Of a DNA stretch of 64,000 bases, positions 24,936-34,145 are shown one piece after another. The translations under genes were made by a program, and so were the position numbers. The notes beneath the pieces were generated by a model, which saw only the letters and a list, made by a program, of their open reading frames with translations, searched no databases and was not told the DNA's origin. The stretch's first letter is position 1. Each line of letters starts with the position of its first letter. Origin of the DNA: JAAXHB01 sp965214945 (GTDB lineage: Bacteria > Actinomycetota > Acidimicrobiia > Acidimicrobiales > Aldehydirespiratoraceae); assembly GCA_965214945.1 (NCBI GenBank), contig OZ244029.1, positions 1,860,001-1,924,000 of the forward strand. The letters are read 5' to 3'.

Positions 24936-26492
24936 TTAGGCGGCACCGTAGATGTCTCGCAGCTCGTGTTTGAGGATCTTCAGTGTGGCGTTACGAGGCA
25001 GCGCTTCGGGATGCACCTCGAGCTGCTCGGGGATCTTCTGGCGAGCGAGTCCCGCGCGCTCGCACGCTTTCGTCATCTCCTCGAACGTCAGCGGATCGGC
25101 GCCTGCCGCGGTCTCCACAATGGCGCACACGCGTTCGCCGCGCTCGGTGTCGGGCAGGCCGATTACTGCTGCAGCGGCCACACCGGGATGCGCGTAAAGT
25201 ACATCCTCTATCTCCTTGGCGGAGATGTTCTCGCCTTTGCGAATGATCACGTCTTTGAGCCGACCGGTCAGCGTCAGACGGCCGTCAGCTCGCAACACTC
25301 CGAGATCACCGGTGCGAAACCGGCCCGCATCGTCGAACGCATCGGCGTCGAGGCTCGAATCGGTGTAACCCGTGAACAGCATCGGGCCTCGCACGCGCAC
25401 TTCGCCCTCGGCACCCGAAGGCGCATCGCTGCCGTCACGGCGGACAATCGAAACTTCGCAGCCGTACACGGGACGGCCGTCGGTGTGCGCCAGCTGATCG
25501 TCACTGTCGTGTGGCGAGCCCTGGGAGATCATCGGGCACTCGGTCATGCCGTAGCCGTGGGCCACGGGCACGCCCATCTGCTCCTTGACCTCGAAATAGA
25601 TCTCAGGCGGCTTCGGCGCTCCGCCGCCGGAGAGCACTCGCAGCTCAGGCAGCGCATGGCCGCGCCCGGCGGCTGTCGAACGGCGGTCCTCGGCCAGAAA
25701 CATCTGATAGAAGGCGGTCGACCCCCCGGCCATGGTCACGCCGTGACGGGCATAGACAGCCACCGCGTCCGCGGGTGAGAAACTCTCGAGCAGCACCGCG
25801 CCGAAGCCGGCTGCGAGCATCGTGACCATGTAGTCGGGGCCGCCTATATGGGCGTAGGGAAAGGCGATAGACCCCACGTCGTCGCCGCTCATGTCGAGCG
25901 CCTTAGCAAGACCGATCCCACCGGCGATCAGCGAAGCGTCTGTGTGCTTCACGCCCTTGGGCTCCGCGGTGGTGCCGGACGTGTAATACAACCACCGGAT
26001 GCCACTGGAATCTGGCGCCGGAGGCGGTGGCAGCGACCCCGGATCTGCGGACGGCAGCGAGTGGTAGCCGTTGAGAATCACCGGCTTCGGGTCGAGGCCC
26101 TCGCAGACCTGATCGATCATGGCCCGATAGTCGAAGCCGCCCCACTGTCCGGGGTGCACCACCAGCCGAGCTTTCGTCTGCGAAATGCAGAAGCCCACCT
26201 CACGGTGGCGGTAGATGTGGATGATCGGGTTCTGAACCGCGCCGAGCCGGCTGAGCGCGAAGCTCAGCAGCACGGTCTCTATGCGGGTCGGCAGAATCCA
26301 GGTGACCGGAACTCCGGGGCCGACGCCGAACTCTCGCAGCCCCGCGGCTACGCGCTCAGCCCGGTGCTCAAACTCGGCGAAGGTAAGCTTTCGGTTGGCG
26401 TCGTCTATGAGCATCACCCGGTCGGGCGTGGCCCGCGCCCGGCGCCGCAGAAGATCCCAGAACGTTCGGGCGTCGTAGATCGGCTGATTCAA
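24936..26492 (-). CDS. AMP-forming acyl-CoA synthetase
   Basis: About 518 residues from the TTG at 26492, which has AAGGCGG 6 bp upstream and starts LNQPIYDARTFWDLL; an earlier TTG at 26549 is possible. ANL-superfamily motifs: YYTSGTTAEPKGVKHTD, HGYGMTECPM, TGDLGVLRADGRLTLTGRLKDVIIRKGENISAKEIEDVL, and a C-terminal K region (RNATLKILKHELR). It activates a carboxylic acid with ATP and CoA. It resembles the cyclohexanecarboxylate or medium-chain-type ligases used in xenobiotic or steroid side-chain pathways; the substrate is unknown. Confidence 0.9.
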   Translation of the reverse strand: MNQPIYDARTFWDLLRRRARATPDRVMLIDDANRKLTFAEFEHRAERVAAGLREFGVGPGVPVTWILPTRIETVLLSFALSRLGAVQNPIIHIYRHREVGFCISQTKARLVVHPGQWGGFDYRAMIDQVCEGLDPKPVILNGYHSLPSADPGSLPPPPAPDSSGIRWLYYTSGTTAEPKGVKHTDASLIAGGIGLAKALDMSGDDVGSIAFPYAHIGGPDYMVTMLAAGFGAVLLESFSPADAVAVYARHGVTMAGGSTAFYQMFLAEDRRSTAAGRGHALPELRVLSGGGAPKPPEIYFEVKEQMGVPVAHGYGMTECPMISQGSPHDSDDQLAHTDGRPVYGCEVSIVRRDGSDAPSGAEGEVRVRGPMLFTGYTDSSLDADAFDDAGRFRTGDLGVLRADGRLTLTGRLKDVIIRKGENISAKEIEDVLYAHPGVAAAAVIGLPDTERGERVCAIVETAAGADPLTFEEMTKACERAGLARQKIPEQLEVHPEALPRNATLKILKHELRDIYGAA

Positions 26493-26710
26493 CGCGTTCC
26501 GCCTTGCGCCCTCAGCCCCGGACGCCTCACCCCAAACCGTCCGTCCCAAGCAACTCGGTCTCCGGCCTTCAGACAGCGGGTGTGCATTGACCGCGCACTT
26601 TAGCGCTCTGCGCCCTCCGGGGGCTTGTCGTCAGGCCGGCGCGCGCCGGCCTGCGCCCGGGATCCGTTCCCAGGGTTTCCTGCGGGGGTTCCCTGCGGGG
26701 CCGAAACGAG

Positions 26711-26746
26711 CCGGAGCCCGCCGGCTGTGATGCCGGCGGGCTCCGG
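26711..26746 (-). terminator. Strong 15-bp hairpin, probable terminator of the SDR transcript
   Basis: CCGGAGCCCGCCGGC (26711-26725) and its exact complement (26732-26746) enclose TGTGAT. It lies about 210 bp past the SDR stop and before the acyl-CoA synthetase start. There is no U-tract, which is common for actinobacterial terminators, and the symmetrical stem would work in either direction. Confidence 0.7.
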
Positions 26747-26882
26747 GGTGTCCCTGGAGGGGTGGGAAGAGGATCCGTGCACTGGCGGACCCAGTTTGCG
26801 GACCCGATCTCTATGACCGGTGCCACAACCAGAAGGTTACACCTTCGTCACAGGTTTGTCACACTTCTGTAAACCGTACGCC

Positions 26883-26921
26883 GCGCCATCGGCAGGGTGG
26901 TCGCGCCATCGGCAGGGTGGT
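26883..26921. repeat. 19-bp tandem repeat
   Basis: gcgccatcggcagggtggt at 26883-26901 and 26903-26921 is perfect, with a 20-bp period, just beyond the SDR stop. Confidence 0.9.
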
Positions 26922-26957
26922 TGTGAGCCCTCGCCAGCCAAGCGCGGCAGCCGGGGA

Positions 26958-27875
26958 TCAGCCGGGACGGGCGCCATACACCGGCGCAGGAGGCTGTTCA
27001 CCCGCTATCGACAGGCGGGCCAGATCGCCAGCCTCCGACACCTCCATAGAACGCTCCCCCACCGAGTGCACCGGGCCGTGCTGCCACCCGTCGCATACGT
27101 TCAGCTGACCGCCCGTGCACTCAAAGACCCGTCCGGTCACGTCGCATGCTGCGCTGCCCAGCCACACCACGAGCGGCGAGACATTGTCCGGTGCTTTGGG
27201 ATCCCAGCCGTCCGGCACCTGCTTGTCGTAGAACACGCCGACGGTCATCCGCGTGCGCGCGTCAGGCGCGACGGCGTTGACCCGCACGCCGTAGCGGCCC
27301 CATTCGGCGGCTTGTTGAACGGTAAGAAGGGCTATGGCGGCTTTGGCCGCTGCGTAGTTCCCCTGGCCGATCGAGCCCATCAGCCCCGCGCCGGAGGAGG
27401 TGTTTACGATGCGCGCCTCAGTCTGCTCACCCGATTTAGCTCTGGCGCGCCAGTGTTCAATGGCGTGGCGGGCCGGCGCGAAGTGGCCTTTGAGATGCAC
27501 ACGCACGACCGAGTCCCACTCTGTCTCGGTCATGTTCGTCAGCATCCGGTCGCGCAGAAACCCGGCGTTACAAACCAACGTGTCGAGGCGCCCCCACTCC
27601 TCGATTGCGGTGGCGACCATCGACCGAGACTGATCCCAGTCCGCTACATCAGACCGATCGGCCAGCGCAGAGCCACCCGCCGAGACGATCTCGTCGACTA
27701 CGGCGGCTGCAGCGTCCTCGGGTTCTCCCTGTCCGCCGGCGGTCCCGTCTCGGGCGACGCCGAGGTCGTTCACAAGCACATGCGCACCCTGAGAGGCGAA
27801 CGCCAAGGCGTGAGCGCGCCCCAGCCCTCGTCCCGCTCCGGTGACGATCACCACGCGTCCGTCGCAGTACCCCAT
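26958..27875 (-). CDS. Short-chain dehydrogenase, HSD17B4/MFE-2-like
   Basis: 305 residues. Cofactor motif TGAGRGLGRAHALAFA (12-27) and VNDLGVARDG typical of the (3R)-hydroxyacyl-CoA dehydrogenase group of multifunctional enzymes, then NAGFLRDRMLTNMTE, the catalytic serine in NTSSGAG and the YxxxK of GNYAAAKA. It probably oxidises a 3-hydroxyacyl-CoA, consistent with the acyl-CoA synthetase next to it. The C-terminal 60 residues (VVWLGSAACDVTGRVFECTGGQLNVCDGW) also match that group. Confidence 0.9.
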   Translation of the reverse strand: MGYCDGRVVIVTGAGRGLGRAHALAFASQGAHVLVNDLGVARDGTAGGQGEPEDAAAAVVDEIVSAGGSALADRSDVADWDQSRSMVATAIEEWGRLDTLVCNAGFLRDRMLTNMTETEWDSVVRVHLKGHFAPARHAIEHWRARAKSGEQTEARIVNTSSGAGLMGSIGQGNYAAAKAAIALLTVQQAAEWGRYGVRVNAVAPDARTRMTVGVFYDKQVPDGWDPKAPDNVSPLVVWLGSAACDVTGRVFECTGGQLNVCDGWQHGPVHSVGERSMEVSEAGDLARLSIAGEQPPAPVYGARPG

Positions 27876-27951
27876 CGCAGCCGTGTGCCTCTCGTCAGCC
27901 TTGTCCAGCCAGGGCCGTCATGTCAGCCCGGCCTTGATAATTCGGCCCTGT

Positions 27952-29688
27952 TCACCGGTGGCCGCGCACCAGGCGACCCGGCCTGGCGCCAGTGTCCTCG
28001 CCGTGTGAGCGGGTCTGCTGACCGGCTACCACAGTGGCTGTGTAGCCCTCAGCCCTCTGCAGCAGCCTGCGTCCGCCGGCGGGCAGGTCGTGCACTAGCT
28101 CAGGCGTCCGCAGATTCAGCGCATCGAAGTCGATCACGTTCAGATCGGCTCGTTTGCCCGGCTCGACGGTTCCGCGGTCGCGCAGCCCGTACAGCTCGGC
28201 GGTGTCGCGGGTCTGCTTGCGCACCACCCATTCCAACGGCAGCTTCTCACCTCTGTGCCGATCGCGCGCCCAGTGGCTGATCATCGTGGTCGGCAGCGAG
28301 GCATCACATATCAGCCCGCAGTGAGCGCCCCCGTCAGAAAGGCCGGTCACAGCCCTGGGATGGGTGAGCTGCTCCCGGATCGCATCGTGGTTGCCATCCA
28401 CGTAGTTGAACAGCGGCGCCAGCAACAGAGCCCGGCCGTCCTCCGCGCAGAACGCGTCGTACGCAGCCTCAAGCGGGGCCACTCCCTCGGCTTTCGCTAG
28501 ACCTGCCACGGAGCGCTCGGGCGTGGGCTCGTAGTCAGGAGGGTCACCCAACACGTACAGGCCTTCGAGCATCAACGCAGACAGCACTCCGATGGCTTCG
28601 TGCATCCCGCCGCGACGCTCGCCATCGGGTTCCGACAAGATCGCGGCCTTCACTCGAGGATCCCTCAGCCGCTCAATCCGCTCGGCCAACGGCAGACGCT
28701 CTATAGCCCGATAGGAGGGACGCAGACCGAAAGGATGACTGGTCTGCCAGCCGATCAGCAGCCCAAACGGCCGGCCCGCCACCTGCGGATACAGATCGGC
28801 ACCCGTCTCAGCGGCTTGCTGGGACACGTCCAGCAGCTCGCGCCAAAGGTCTGGCGCGGCGGACACCTGAAGCAGCGCGAAGCTCACCGGCTGGTCGATC
28901 TCGGCTGACATGCGCCGCATCCAGTCGACCTCGGCCCAGGGCGCCACAAGATCGCGCCCGGTTGTTCCGGCGGGGGCCAGCTCGAAGACGCCTCCTCCTC
29001 CGTCGCGCAGGCCTCGCCCCAGGGCGAACAGCTCGTCGGTGGCCGCGAAGGTGCCAGGAACAGGTTCGCCGTCCATGGCCCTATGCGCAAGCGTGCGCGA
29101 GGTCGACACGCCGAGGGCGCCCGCCTCGACCGCTTCGGCGACGATCCGCCCCATGGCGGCTGTCTCACAAGGATCGGCCGGCTCGTTCCTGGCGCCGCGT
29201 TCACCCATCACGTAGGCCCTAACCGCGCCGTGGGGTACTTGGGTGCCCACATCCACAGCCCAGCGGCGCCTGTCGAGAGCGTCTAAGTAGTCACCGAAGG
29301 TCTCCCAATCCCATTCGATGCCCTCGGAGAGCGCCGCTCCCGGGATGTCCTCCACGCCCTCCATAAGCTGGACGAGCCACTGTTGCGCTCCGGGGCGCAC
29401 GGGGGCGAAGCCGACGCCGCAGTTGCCCATCACCACCGTGGTGATGCCGTGGGCGGAACTCGGCTCCAACAGGTCGTCCCAGGTCGCCTGGCCGTCGTAG
29501 TGAGTGTGGATGTCGACGAAGCCTGGCGTAACGATCTGGCCCGTGGCGTCGATGCTCCGTGAGGCCTCGCCCGGCAGCTCCGCTCCCACGGCCACGATGG
29601 CGTCGCCCACCACGGCCACATCGGCTTCGCGAGGCCGGGTACCGGTGCCGTCCACAAGCAGCCCGCCGCTGACCTTCAAGTCGTACAT
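27952..29688 (-). CDS. N-acyl-D-amino-acid deacylase / D-aminoacylase family amidohydrolase
   Basis: 578 residues from the ATG at 29688 (MYDLKVSGGLLVDGTG); an earlier start at 29763 adds 25 residues with no family match. Metal motif VTPGFVDIHTHYDGQATWD, MGNCGVGFAPVRPG, SDGGAHCGLICDAS and a C-terminal GTVEPGKRADLNVIDFDAL. Family members remove acyl groups from D-amino acids or act on related amides. Some are annotated as dihydroorotase-like. The substrate is not deducible. It is separated by 76 bp from the downstream SDR. Confidence 0.88.
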   Translation of the reverse strand: MYDLKVSGGLLVDGTGTRPREADVAVVGDAIVAVGAELPGEASRSIDATGQIVTPGFVDIHTHYDGQATWDDLLEPSSAHGITTVVMGNCGVGFAPVRPGAQQWLVQLMEGVEDIPGAALSEGIEWDWETFGDYLDALDRRRWAVDVGTQVPHGAVRAYVMGERGARNEPADPCETAAMGRIVAEAVEAGALGVSTSRTLAHRAMDGEPVPGTFAATDELFALGRGLRDGGGGVFELAPAGTTGRDLVAPWAEVDWMRRMSAEIDQPVSFALLQVSAAPDLWRELLDVSQQAAETGADLYPQVAGRPFGLLIGWQTSHPFGLRPSYRAIERLPLAERIERLRDPRVKAAILSEPDGERRGGMHEAIGVLSALMLEGLYVLGDPPDYEPTPERSVAGLAKAEGVAPLEAAYDAFCAEDGRALLLAPLFNYVDGNHDAIREQLTHPRAVTGLSDGGAHCGLICDASLPTTMISHWARDRHRGEKLPLEWVVRKQTRDTAELYGLRDRGTVEPGKRADLNVIDFDALNLRTPELVHDLPAGGRRLLQRAEGYTATVVAGQQTRSHGEDTGARPGRLVRGHR

Positions 29689-30069
29689 GAACTCAGTGTA
29701 GGCACCCCGCTCCAGGCGGTCCGGCGAGGTGGCGGCCGAGCTTGCCGCGAGGCTTATTACCACAGCAATCCCGTCCGGTATGGGAGTGGTTCATTCCGTG
29801 CGGCAGGGATGTGATTCGCGCGGCACGGCTGTGATTGATGGGCCAGGTATGGCGCGCGTTGCGCGAACTGCTACCCTGCCCGCGCCGATCCTCTACCCTT
29901 CCTACGCCGATCCTCACAAGATGATGTACCTACCACCTCCCACACCACGGGCTGGCTGTAGCGCCAACCGACCCGACACTCCGACTGTCACCGTCGGCGT
30001 GCCGGGTAGCGCGCCGCGCCGAGGAGTGCCGACCGGCGATACGTCCCACCCTCATATGCACCGCAGGCC
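29689..30069. other. Divergent intergenic region
   Basis: 381 bp between the leftward deacylase and the rightward membrane-protein gene. No gene is supported. A short duplication gccgatcctc (29881-29891 and 29906-29916 area) is present. It must contain divergent promoters, but no convincing pair was identified. Confidence 0.5.
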
Positions 30070-31209
30070 ATGAGCGGACCCCGGGCCCCCAAGGAAGTTC
30101 GTATCCGTGCGGTGATCGCTCTGCTGGTGGCGGTGCTCGCCTTGTCGGTGCTGCCACTGGTGCTCGACCTCACAGTCCAGGAAAGCAACCCCTTCGTGTA
30201 TGTGGCGATACAGACGCTGGCGATGACCGTAGCGCTGGTCGTTTACCTGTACTCGACGGCGAAGCGCCGCTTCGGCACCAACAAGATCCGAGAGATCGTC
30301 GGACCGGCGCGCAATCTGCTCGTGACTGCCCACACGAGCAACGGCGGACGGCGCCGCAGCCCCATTGTGGCCGGTCTGCGGACCCCGCTGTTGTGGGCGG
30401 TGATCGTGGGCTTGGAATACAGCCTGTTCGGCTGGTCGATCCGCTACGTCGACGCGGCCGTAACGGCCATCATCTACGGGCTGTGGCCCTTGATCATGAT
30501 CTACGCCCTGATCTATCTCTCAGAGGACGCCGACGGCGCGATGGAATACCACATGCCGCTGCGCAAGCGGATTCTCACCGCTGTGGCGCTCGTGGGGCTG
30601 GTCATCGTGGTGCTGGGCCAGCGTCCTGAGGGCGGAGCGCTGTTCAGCGAGACGATGGTGACGACCTTCTTCGGGATGCTGCTGGCGTTGATCGCGGCTC
30701 TGCTCAACGGCATGAACCCCGCGATGAGCATCCACTTCTCGGACCTGCTCTATGAGATCATCGCCTACGACGAGCGGGTCAACCGCAGGCTGCGAGCCCG
30801 GCAGAAGCTGTGGCTGGCGCTTTACGCCGTCACCGCCGGGAGGCTGCTGTCGCTGCCGGTGAACCTTGTGCTGGGCTTCGTGATGTTCGGCGGAAATCTG
30901 AGCATCACCCCGGTTGGCGCTCTGGCAGCCGTAGCCACAGGGCTAACGCTGCTGCCAGCCGCCTCAATCCTGCTGCGGCTCGCCAACCTCAGCATCTACG
31001 ACCTGGGTGCCAACGCTCTGTGCTACGCCGAACCGGTGTTCACGCTGGTGTGGCTGATGCTGCTCACCAGCATCGACGTCCCCCGCTTCGACCTGTTCAT
31101 CGTTGGCGCGGCGATCATCGTCGCTACCAACATGCTAATCCACCTGATTCCCGATCCTGGCGGCACCACCGACCCTGCGTCCGAGGCGGGCATGGAGTTC
31201 CACGCCTGA
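30070..31209 (+). CDS. EamA/DMT-like multipass membrane protein
   Basis: 379 residues with about ten hydrophobic segments, arranged as two similar halves separated by hydrophilic loops (DADGAMEYHMPLRKR and YDERVNRRLRARQK). The ending of each half (for example NALCYAEPVFTLVWLMLLTSIDVPRFDLFIVGAAIIVATNMLIHL) resembles drug/metabolite transporter EamA modules. The substrate is unknown. The N-terminus is basic then hydrophobic. The start ATG has a weak CGCAGG upstream. The next gene begins 76 bp later on the same strand. Confidence 0.7.
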   Translation: MSGPRAPKEVRIRAVIALLVAVLALSVLPLVLDLTVQESNPFVYVAIQTLAMTVALVVYLYSTAKRRFGTNKIREIVGPARNLLVTAHTSNGGRRRSPIVAGLRTPLLWAVIVGLEYSLFGWSIRYVDAAVTAIIYGLWPLIMIYALIYLSEDADGAMEYHMPLRKRILTAVALVGLVIVVLGQRPEGGALFSETMVTTFFGMLLALIAALLNGMNPAMSIHFSDLLYEIIAYDERVNRRLRARQKLWLALYAVTAGRLLSLPVNLVLGFVMFGGNLSITPVGALAAVATGLTLLPAASILLRLANLSIYDLGANALCYAEPVFTLVWLMLLTSIDVPRFDLFIVGAAIIVATNMLIHLIPDPGGTTDPASEAGMEFHA

Positions 31210-31285
31210 CCGCCTAACGAAGCAGGCGCGTGCTCGGGCCTCACGGCGTGCGCGCAGACGGGCAGCAGCTCTCGCCGCGCTCGGC

Positions 31286-32203
31286 GTGGCAACAGCAGCG
31301 CTTCACGGCGCCGTCGCCTGCGCCACAGCGAGCAACAAGCCATCTGTGGCAGATCAGACCTCGACGTCGGCGAAGTCGGTGTTCGGCGCGACACCCGCCG
31401 ACACTCCTTACTTGGCACCCGGACTGGTCGGCCCCGAGTCAGCGAAGTCGGTGTTCGGCGCGACGCCCGCCGGGGACAGCCTGACTTGGTACACCGTGGA
31501 GATCTTGGAGCGACGCCCGCACGACCCGGAAGCGTTCACGCAGGGTCTCGAATTCGCGGATGGGGCGCTCTATGAGAGCACCGGACTATACGGACGCTCG
31601 TCGCTGCGCTCTGTTGATCCCGTCAGCGGCACGGTGACAGCGCAGACCGACTTGAGCGCGGATCTGTTCGGCGAGGGTCTGACCGTGGTCGACGACCGCA
31701 TCGTACAGCTCACTTGGAGGAGTGGGCGGGCCATCGCATACGACCGCGTGACGCTGGCACCCGTCGGCGAACACCGCTACGAGGGAGAGGGCTGGGGGCT
31801 GTGTCACGCCGCGGACGCGCTGTGGATGTCGGACGGCTCGGACCGCCTCAGCAGACGCGACACCCGTTCGTTCGGGCTGATCGAGACCGTCCGGGTGACC
31901 TCGCCCGATGCGGGCTTGGCCGTTCACAGCCTGAACGAACTGGAATGCACCGAAGGGCGGGTCATCGCCAACATGTGGCAGACCGACCGTCTGTTGGTGA
32001 TCGACGTGCGCACGCCGGGCGAGGCGCGAGTGGAGGCAGTGATCGACGCCACGCCATTAGCGGAAGACGTCCGGTGGTCGTTCCCCGACCACCAAGTGGA
32101 CGTGCTCAACGGCGTCGCCGACCCGCGCGACGGATCCGGCACGCTGTGGCTCACCGGCAAGCGCTGGCCGGTGCTGTACCGCGTGCGGCTCGTCTCAAGC
32201 TGA
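31286..32203 (+). CDS. Glutaminyl-peptide cyclotransferase (plant/bacterial type)
   Basis: 305 residues from the GTG at 31286. The body shows the family blocks PEAFTQGLEFADGALYESTGLYGRSSLR, GEGLTVVDDRIVQLTWRSG, EGWGLC, SLNELE, VLNGVA and LTGKRWPVLYRV. These beta-propeller enzymes cyclise N-terminal glutamine. In-frame codons upstream (31211-31285) encode an Arg-rich then Ala/Leu-rich segment ending GAVAC, an apparent lipoprotein signal, but there is no ATG, GTG or TTG before it. Either the start is non-canonical or the signal is broken. A 31-bp repeat duplicates SAKSVFGATPA. Confidence 0.85.
   Translation: MATAALHGAVACATASNKPSVADQTSTSAKSVFGATPADTPYLAPGLVGPESAKSVFGATPAGDSLTWYTVEILERRPHDPEAFTQGLEFADGALYESTGLYGRSSLRSVDPVSGTVTAQTDLSADLFGEGLTVVDDRIVQLTWRSGRAIAYDRVTLAPVGEHRYEGEGWGLCHAADALWMSDGSDRLSRRDTRSFGLIETVRVTSPDAGLAVHSLNELECTEGRVIANMWQTDRLLVIDVRTPGEARVEAVIDATPLAEDVRWSFPDHQVDVLNGVADPRDGSGTLWLTGKRWPVLYRVRLVSS
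31370..31472. repeat. 31-bp direct repeat in the glutaminyl cyclase N-terminal linker
   Basis: 31370-31400 and 31442-31472 match at 30 of 31 positions (period 72 bp). They give two copies of AKSVFGATPA between the signal-like region and the propeller. Confidence 0.9.
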
Positions 32204-32211
32204 GCGGCCTC

Positions 32212-33555
32212 ATGCCGGCGTTCCACTCGCGCAAGGGCTCTTCTGCCCGAACGGCTCGAATGCCGCGGCACCGATCCTCGGGCACCTGTCGAACCGCCGC
32301 CCTGGTCGCCGCGTTGCTCGCAGCCGCTGCCGCAGCGTGTGGCGCTGACGACCCCTTATCCGATCCCGTGCCGACGGTCCCATCCGTCACGACGGTCGCG
32401 ATATCTGCAGCCGACGTCAGCTCGGCGGCACCCGACGCGGATGTGGTCGACCTCGAGCAGCCCGACAAAGCTCCGGCTGTCCCCACTACGACGCCGGATT
32501 TCGGTGATCTTCGCAAGGTCGAAATCGACACCGAGCCTGTGCTGACCCTCGACCGCCCCATCGACATGGCCATCGCCCCCGGAGACGACCTGGCGTGGGT
32601 GGCCGAGCGGGGCGGCCGGGTGCTGCGGGTCGATCTCGACGCGGGCGAGGCCGTAGAGACTGTCCTCGACATCAGCGCCGAGACCACCACCGAAGCCGAG
32701 CGGGGCCTGCTGGGTTTGGCAGTGACCCGCGACTGGCTCTTCATCGACTACACCGACCTCAACGGTGACACTCGCATCGAGGCGTTCGAGCGTTCCGACA
32801 GCGGCTTGAGCGGCCGCCGCCGGCTGCTGCTGACCCAGGAGCAGCCCTACGCCAACCACAACGGGGGCGGGATTGAGATCGGTCCTGACGGCCACCTCTA
32901 CATCGGCCTCGGGGACGGAGGCTCCAGGGACGACCCCCTCAATGCCGGCCAGGACCGTTTCTCCTGGCTGGGCGCGATCCTACGGATCGACCCGACACCC
33001 GACGCGGATCAGCCCTACGCCATCCCGCCGGACAATCCGTACGCCGACGGCGCCGGGGGCAGGCCCGAGATCTTCCTCACCGGCGTGCGCAACCCGTGGC
33101 GGTTTTCCTTCGACACGGCCACCGGCGACCTGTGGGTTGCCGACGTGGGCCAGGACACATTCGAGGAGGTCACCCTGCTGCTGGCCGCCAACCGCGGCGG
33201 GGCCGGCGCCAATCTGGGTTGGAGGCTGCGCGAGGGGCTGCACGAGTTCTCAGGCGACCGGCCCCAAGCGAACGTCGATCCGGTGTGGGAGTACAGGCAC
33301 GATCGGGGGTGCAGCGTGACCGGCGGCCACGTGTACCGGGGTGCGGCCATCGCCGATCTCGTCGGCGTCTACGTGTTCGGTGACTGGTGCACGTCGCGGG
33401 TTTGGGCGATCTCGACTGCCGAAGGGGTCGTCGCCTTCCGTGATCTGGGCGCCGATGTCCCGGGCGGTGATCTTGTCTCATTCGGGCTTGACCGCTCCGG
33501 CGAACTCTACACCTTGTCTTTGAGCGGGCCCATCGCCCGGATCGTGCCAGACTGA
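32212..33555 (+). CDS. PQQ-dependent aldose sugar dehydrogenase-type lipoprotein
   Basis: 447 residues from the ATG at 32212, 8 bp after the previous stop; the open frame upstream overlaps the cyclase gene and is not coding. A lipoprotein signal ends LLAAAAAACGAD. The propeller contains RGLLGLAV, the catalytic-histidine block YANHNGGGIEIGPDGHLYIGLGDGG, GQDRFSWLGAILRIDP, FLTGVRNPWRFSFD and VADVGQDTFEEV. Family members (sGDH/YliI type) oxidise sugars with PQQ outside the membrane. No PQQ synthesis genes are in the window. Confidence 0.9.
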   Translation: MPAFHSRKGSSARTARMPRHRSSGTCRTAALVAALLAAAAAACGADDPLSDPVPTVPSVTTVAISAADVSSAAPDADVVDLEQPDKAPAVPTTTPDFGDLRKVEIDTEPVLTLDRPIDMAIAPGDDLAWVAERGGRVLRVDLDAGEAVETVLDISAETTTEAERGLLGLAVTRDWLFIDYTDLNGDTRIEAFERSDSGLSGRRRLLLTQEQPYANHNGGGIEIGPDGHLYIGLGDGGSRDDPLNAGQDRFSWLGAILRIDPTPDADQPYAIPPDNPYADGAGGRPEIFLTGVRNPWRFSFDTATGDLWVADVGQDTFEEVTLLLAANRGGAGANLGWRLREGLHEFSGDRPQANVDPVWEYRHDRGCSVTGGHVYRGAAIADLVGVYVFGDWCTSRVWAISTAEGVVAFRDLGADVPGGDLVSFGLDRSGELYTLSLSGPIARIVPD

Positions 33556-33573
33556 GAGCCAGAACGAGCGGCC

Positions 33574-33640
33574 AGGCGAAATGCCCGACTGATTAGGCGA
33601 ATGCCCGACTGATTAAGAGAAGCGGCCAGGCGAATGCCCG
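33574..33640. repeat. Three degenerate tandem copies at a convergent junction
   Basis: aggcgaaatgcccgactgatta (33574-33595) is followed by aggcgaatgcccgactgat and onwards (33595-33615) and a partial copy (33628-33640). The array lies between the sugar dehydrogenase and HIT stops. Confidence 0.8.
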
Positions 33641-33658
33641 CTTAGTGAGCGCCCGGGC

Positions 33659-34114
33659 CTAGCCAAGGCTGCTGGAGAGAGCGTTGTAGCAGTTGCGGAG
33701 CTTGCGCGCCGTGTCGGCAGCGTGCCTGTCATCGCGATAGCGGGTGCGCGGCCAGAAGAAACCCCGCAGCCCGTCCTTGAACCGACGGGGCACGACATGA
33801 ATATGCAAATGAGGCACCGACTGACTGACGCGGTTGTTCATCGCCACGAACGTGCCGTGCGCTCCGAGCGCGGCTTCTGCCGCGGCGCTGATCAGCCTCG
33901 ACCTGCCGAACAGGGGCCCCACCTGCTCGGCTGGCAGATCGGCCAGCGTCTCGTGGTGCTCGCGGGGTAGCAGCAAAACGTGGCCCTCGAAGAGCGGCCG
34001 AACGTCGAGCACCGCGACGGCACACGCGTCGTCCATCACGAAATGGGCCGGCTCGACACCGGAGATGATGTCGCAGAACACGCATACGGATACGTCAGGC
34101 TTCCGGCGTCTCAT
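33659..34114 (-). CDS. HIT-family nucleotide-binding hydrolase
   Basis: 151 residues. CVFCDIISG near the start, PLFEGHVLLLPREH in the middle, and the histidine triad HLHIHVVP (near 100-107). HIT proteins cleave nucleotide phosphoramidates or dinucleoside polyphosphates. The C-terminus (RRFKDGLRGFFWPRTRY) is seen in the HINT/FHIT-like actinobacterial group. The specific substrate is unknown. Divergent from the HAD-like gene. Confidence 0.9.
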   Translation of the reverse strand: MRRRKPDVSVCVFCDIISGVEPAHFVMDDACAVAVLDVRPLFEGHVLLLPREHHETLADLPAEQVGPLFGRSRLISAAAEAALGAHGTFVAMNNRVSQSVPHLHIHVVPRRFKDGLRGFFWPRTRYRDDRHAADTARKLRNCYNALSSSLG

Positions 34115-34145
34115 GGTGGGAACCTACCCATGTATCATGGCACCC

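Larger units (their letters stand above)
26550..26957. other. Intergenic region between the SDR and acyl-CoA synthetase genes
   Basis: No gene is supported. It contains the strong hairpin at 26711-26746, a tandem repeat at 26883-26921, and a moderately A/T-richer stretch (26835-26875) that may hold promoter elements. I could not assign a -10/-35 pair with confidence. Confidence 0.6.

Noticed and set aside
31714..32211. The long N-terminal extension of the sugar dehydrogenase frame
   Set aside because: It overlaps the glutaminyl cyclase gene, which is well supported; the lipoprotein signal begins at 32212.
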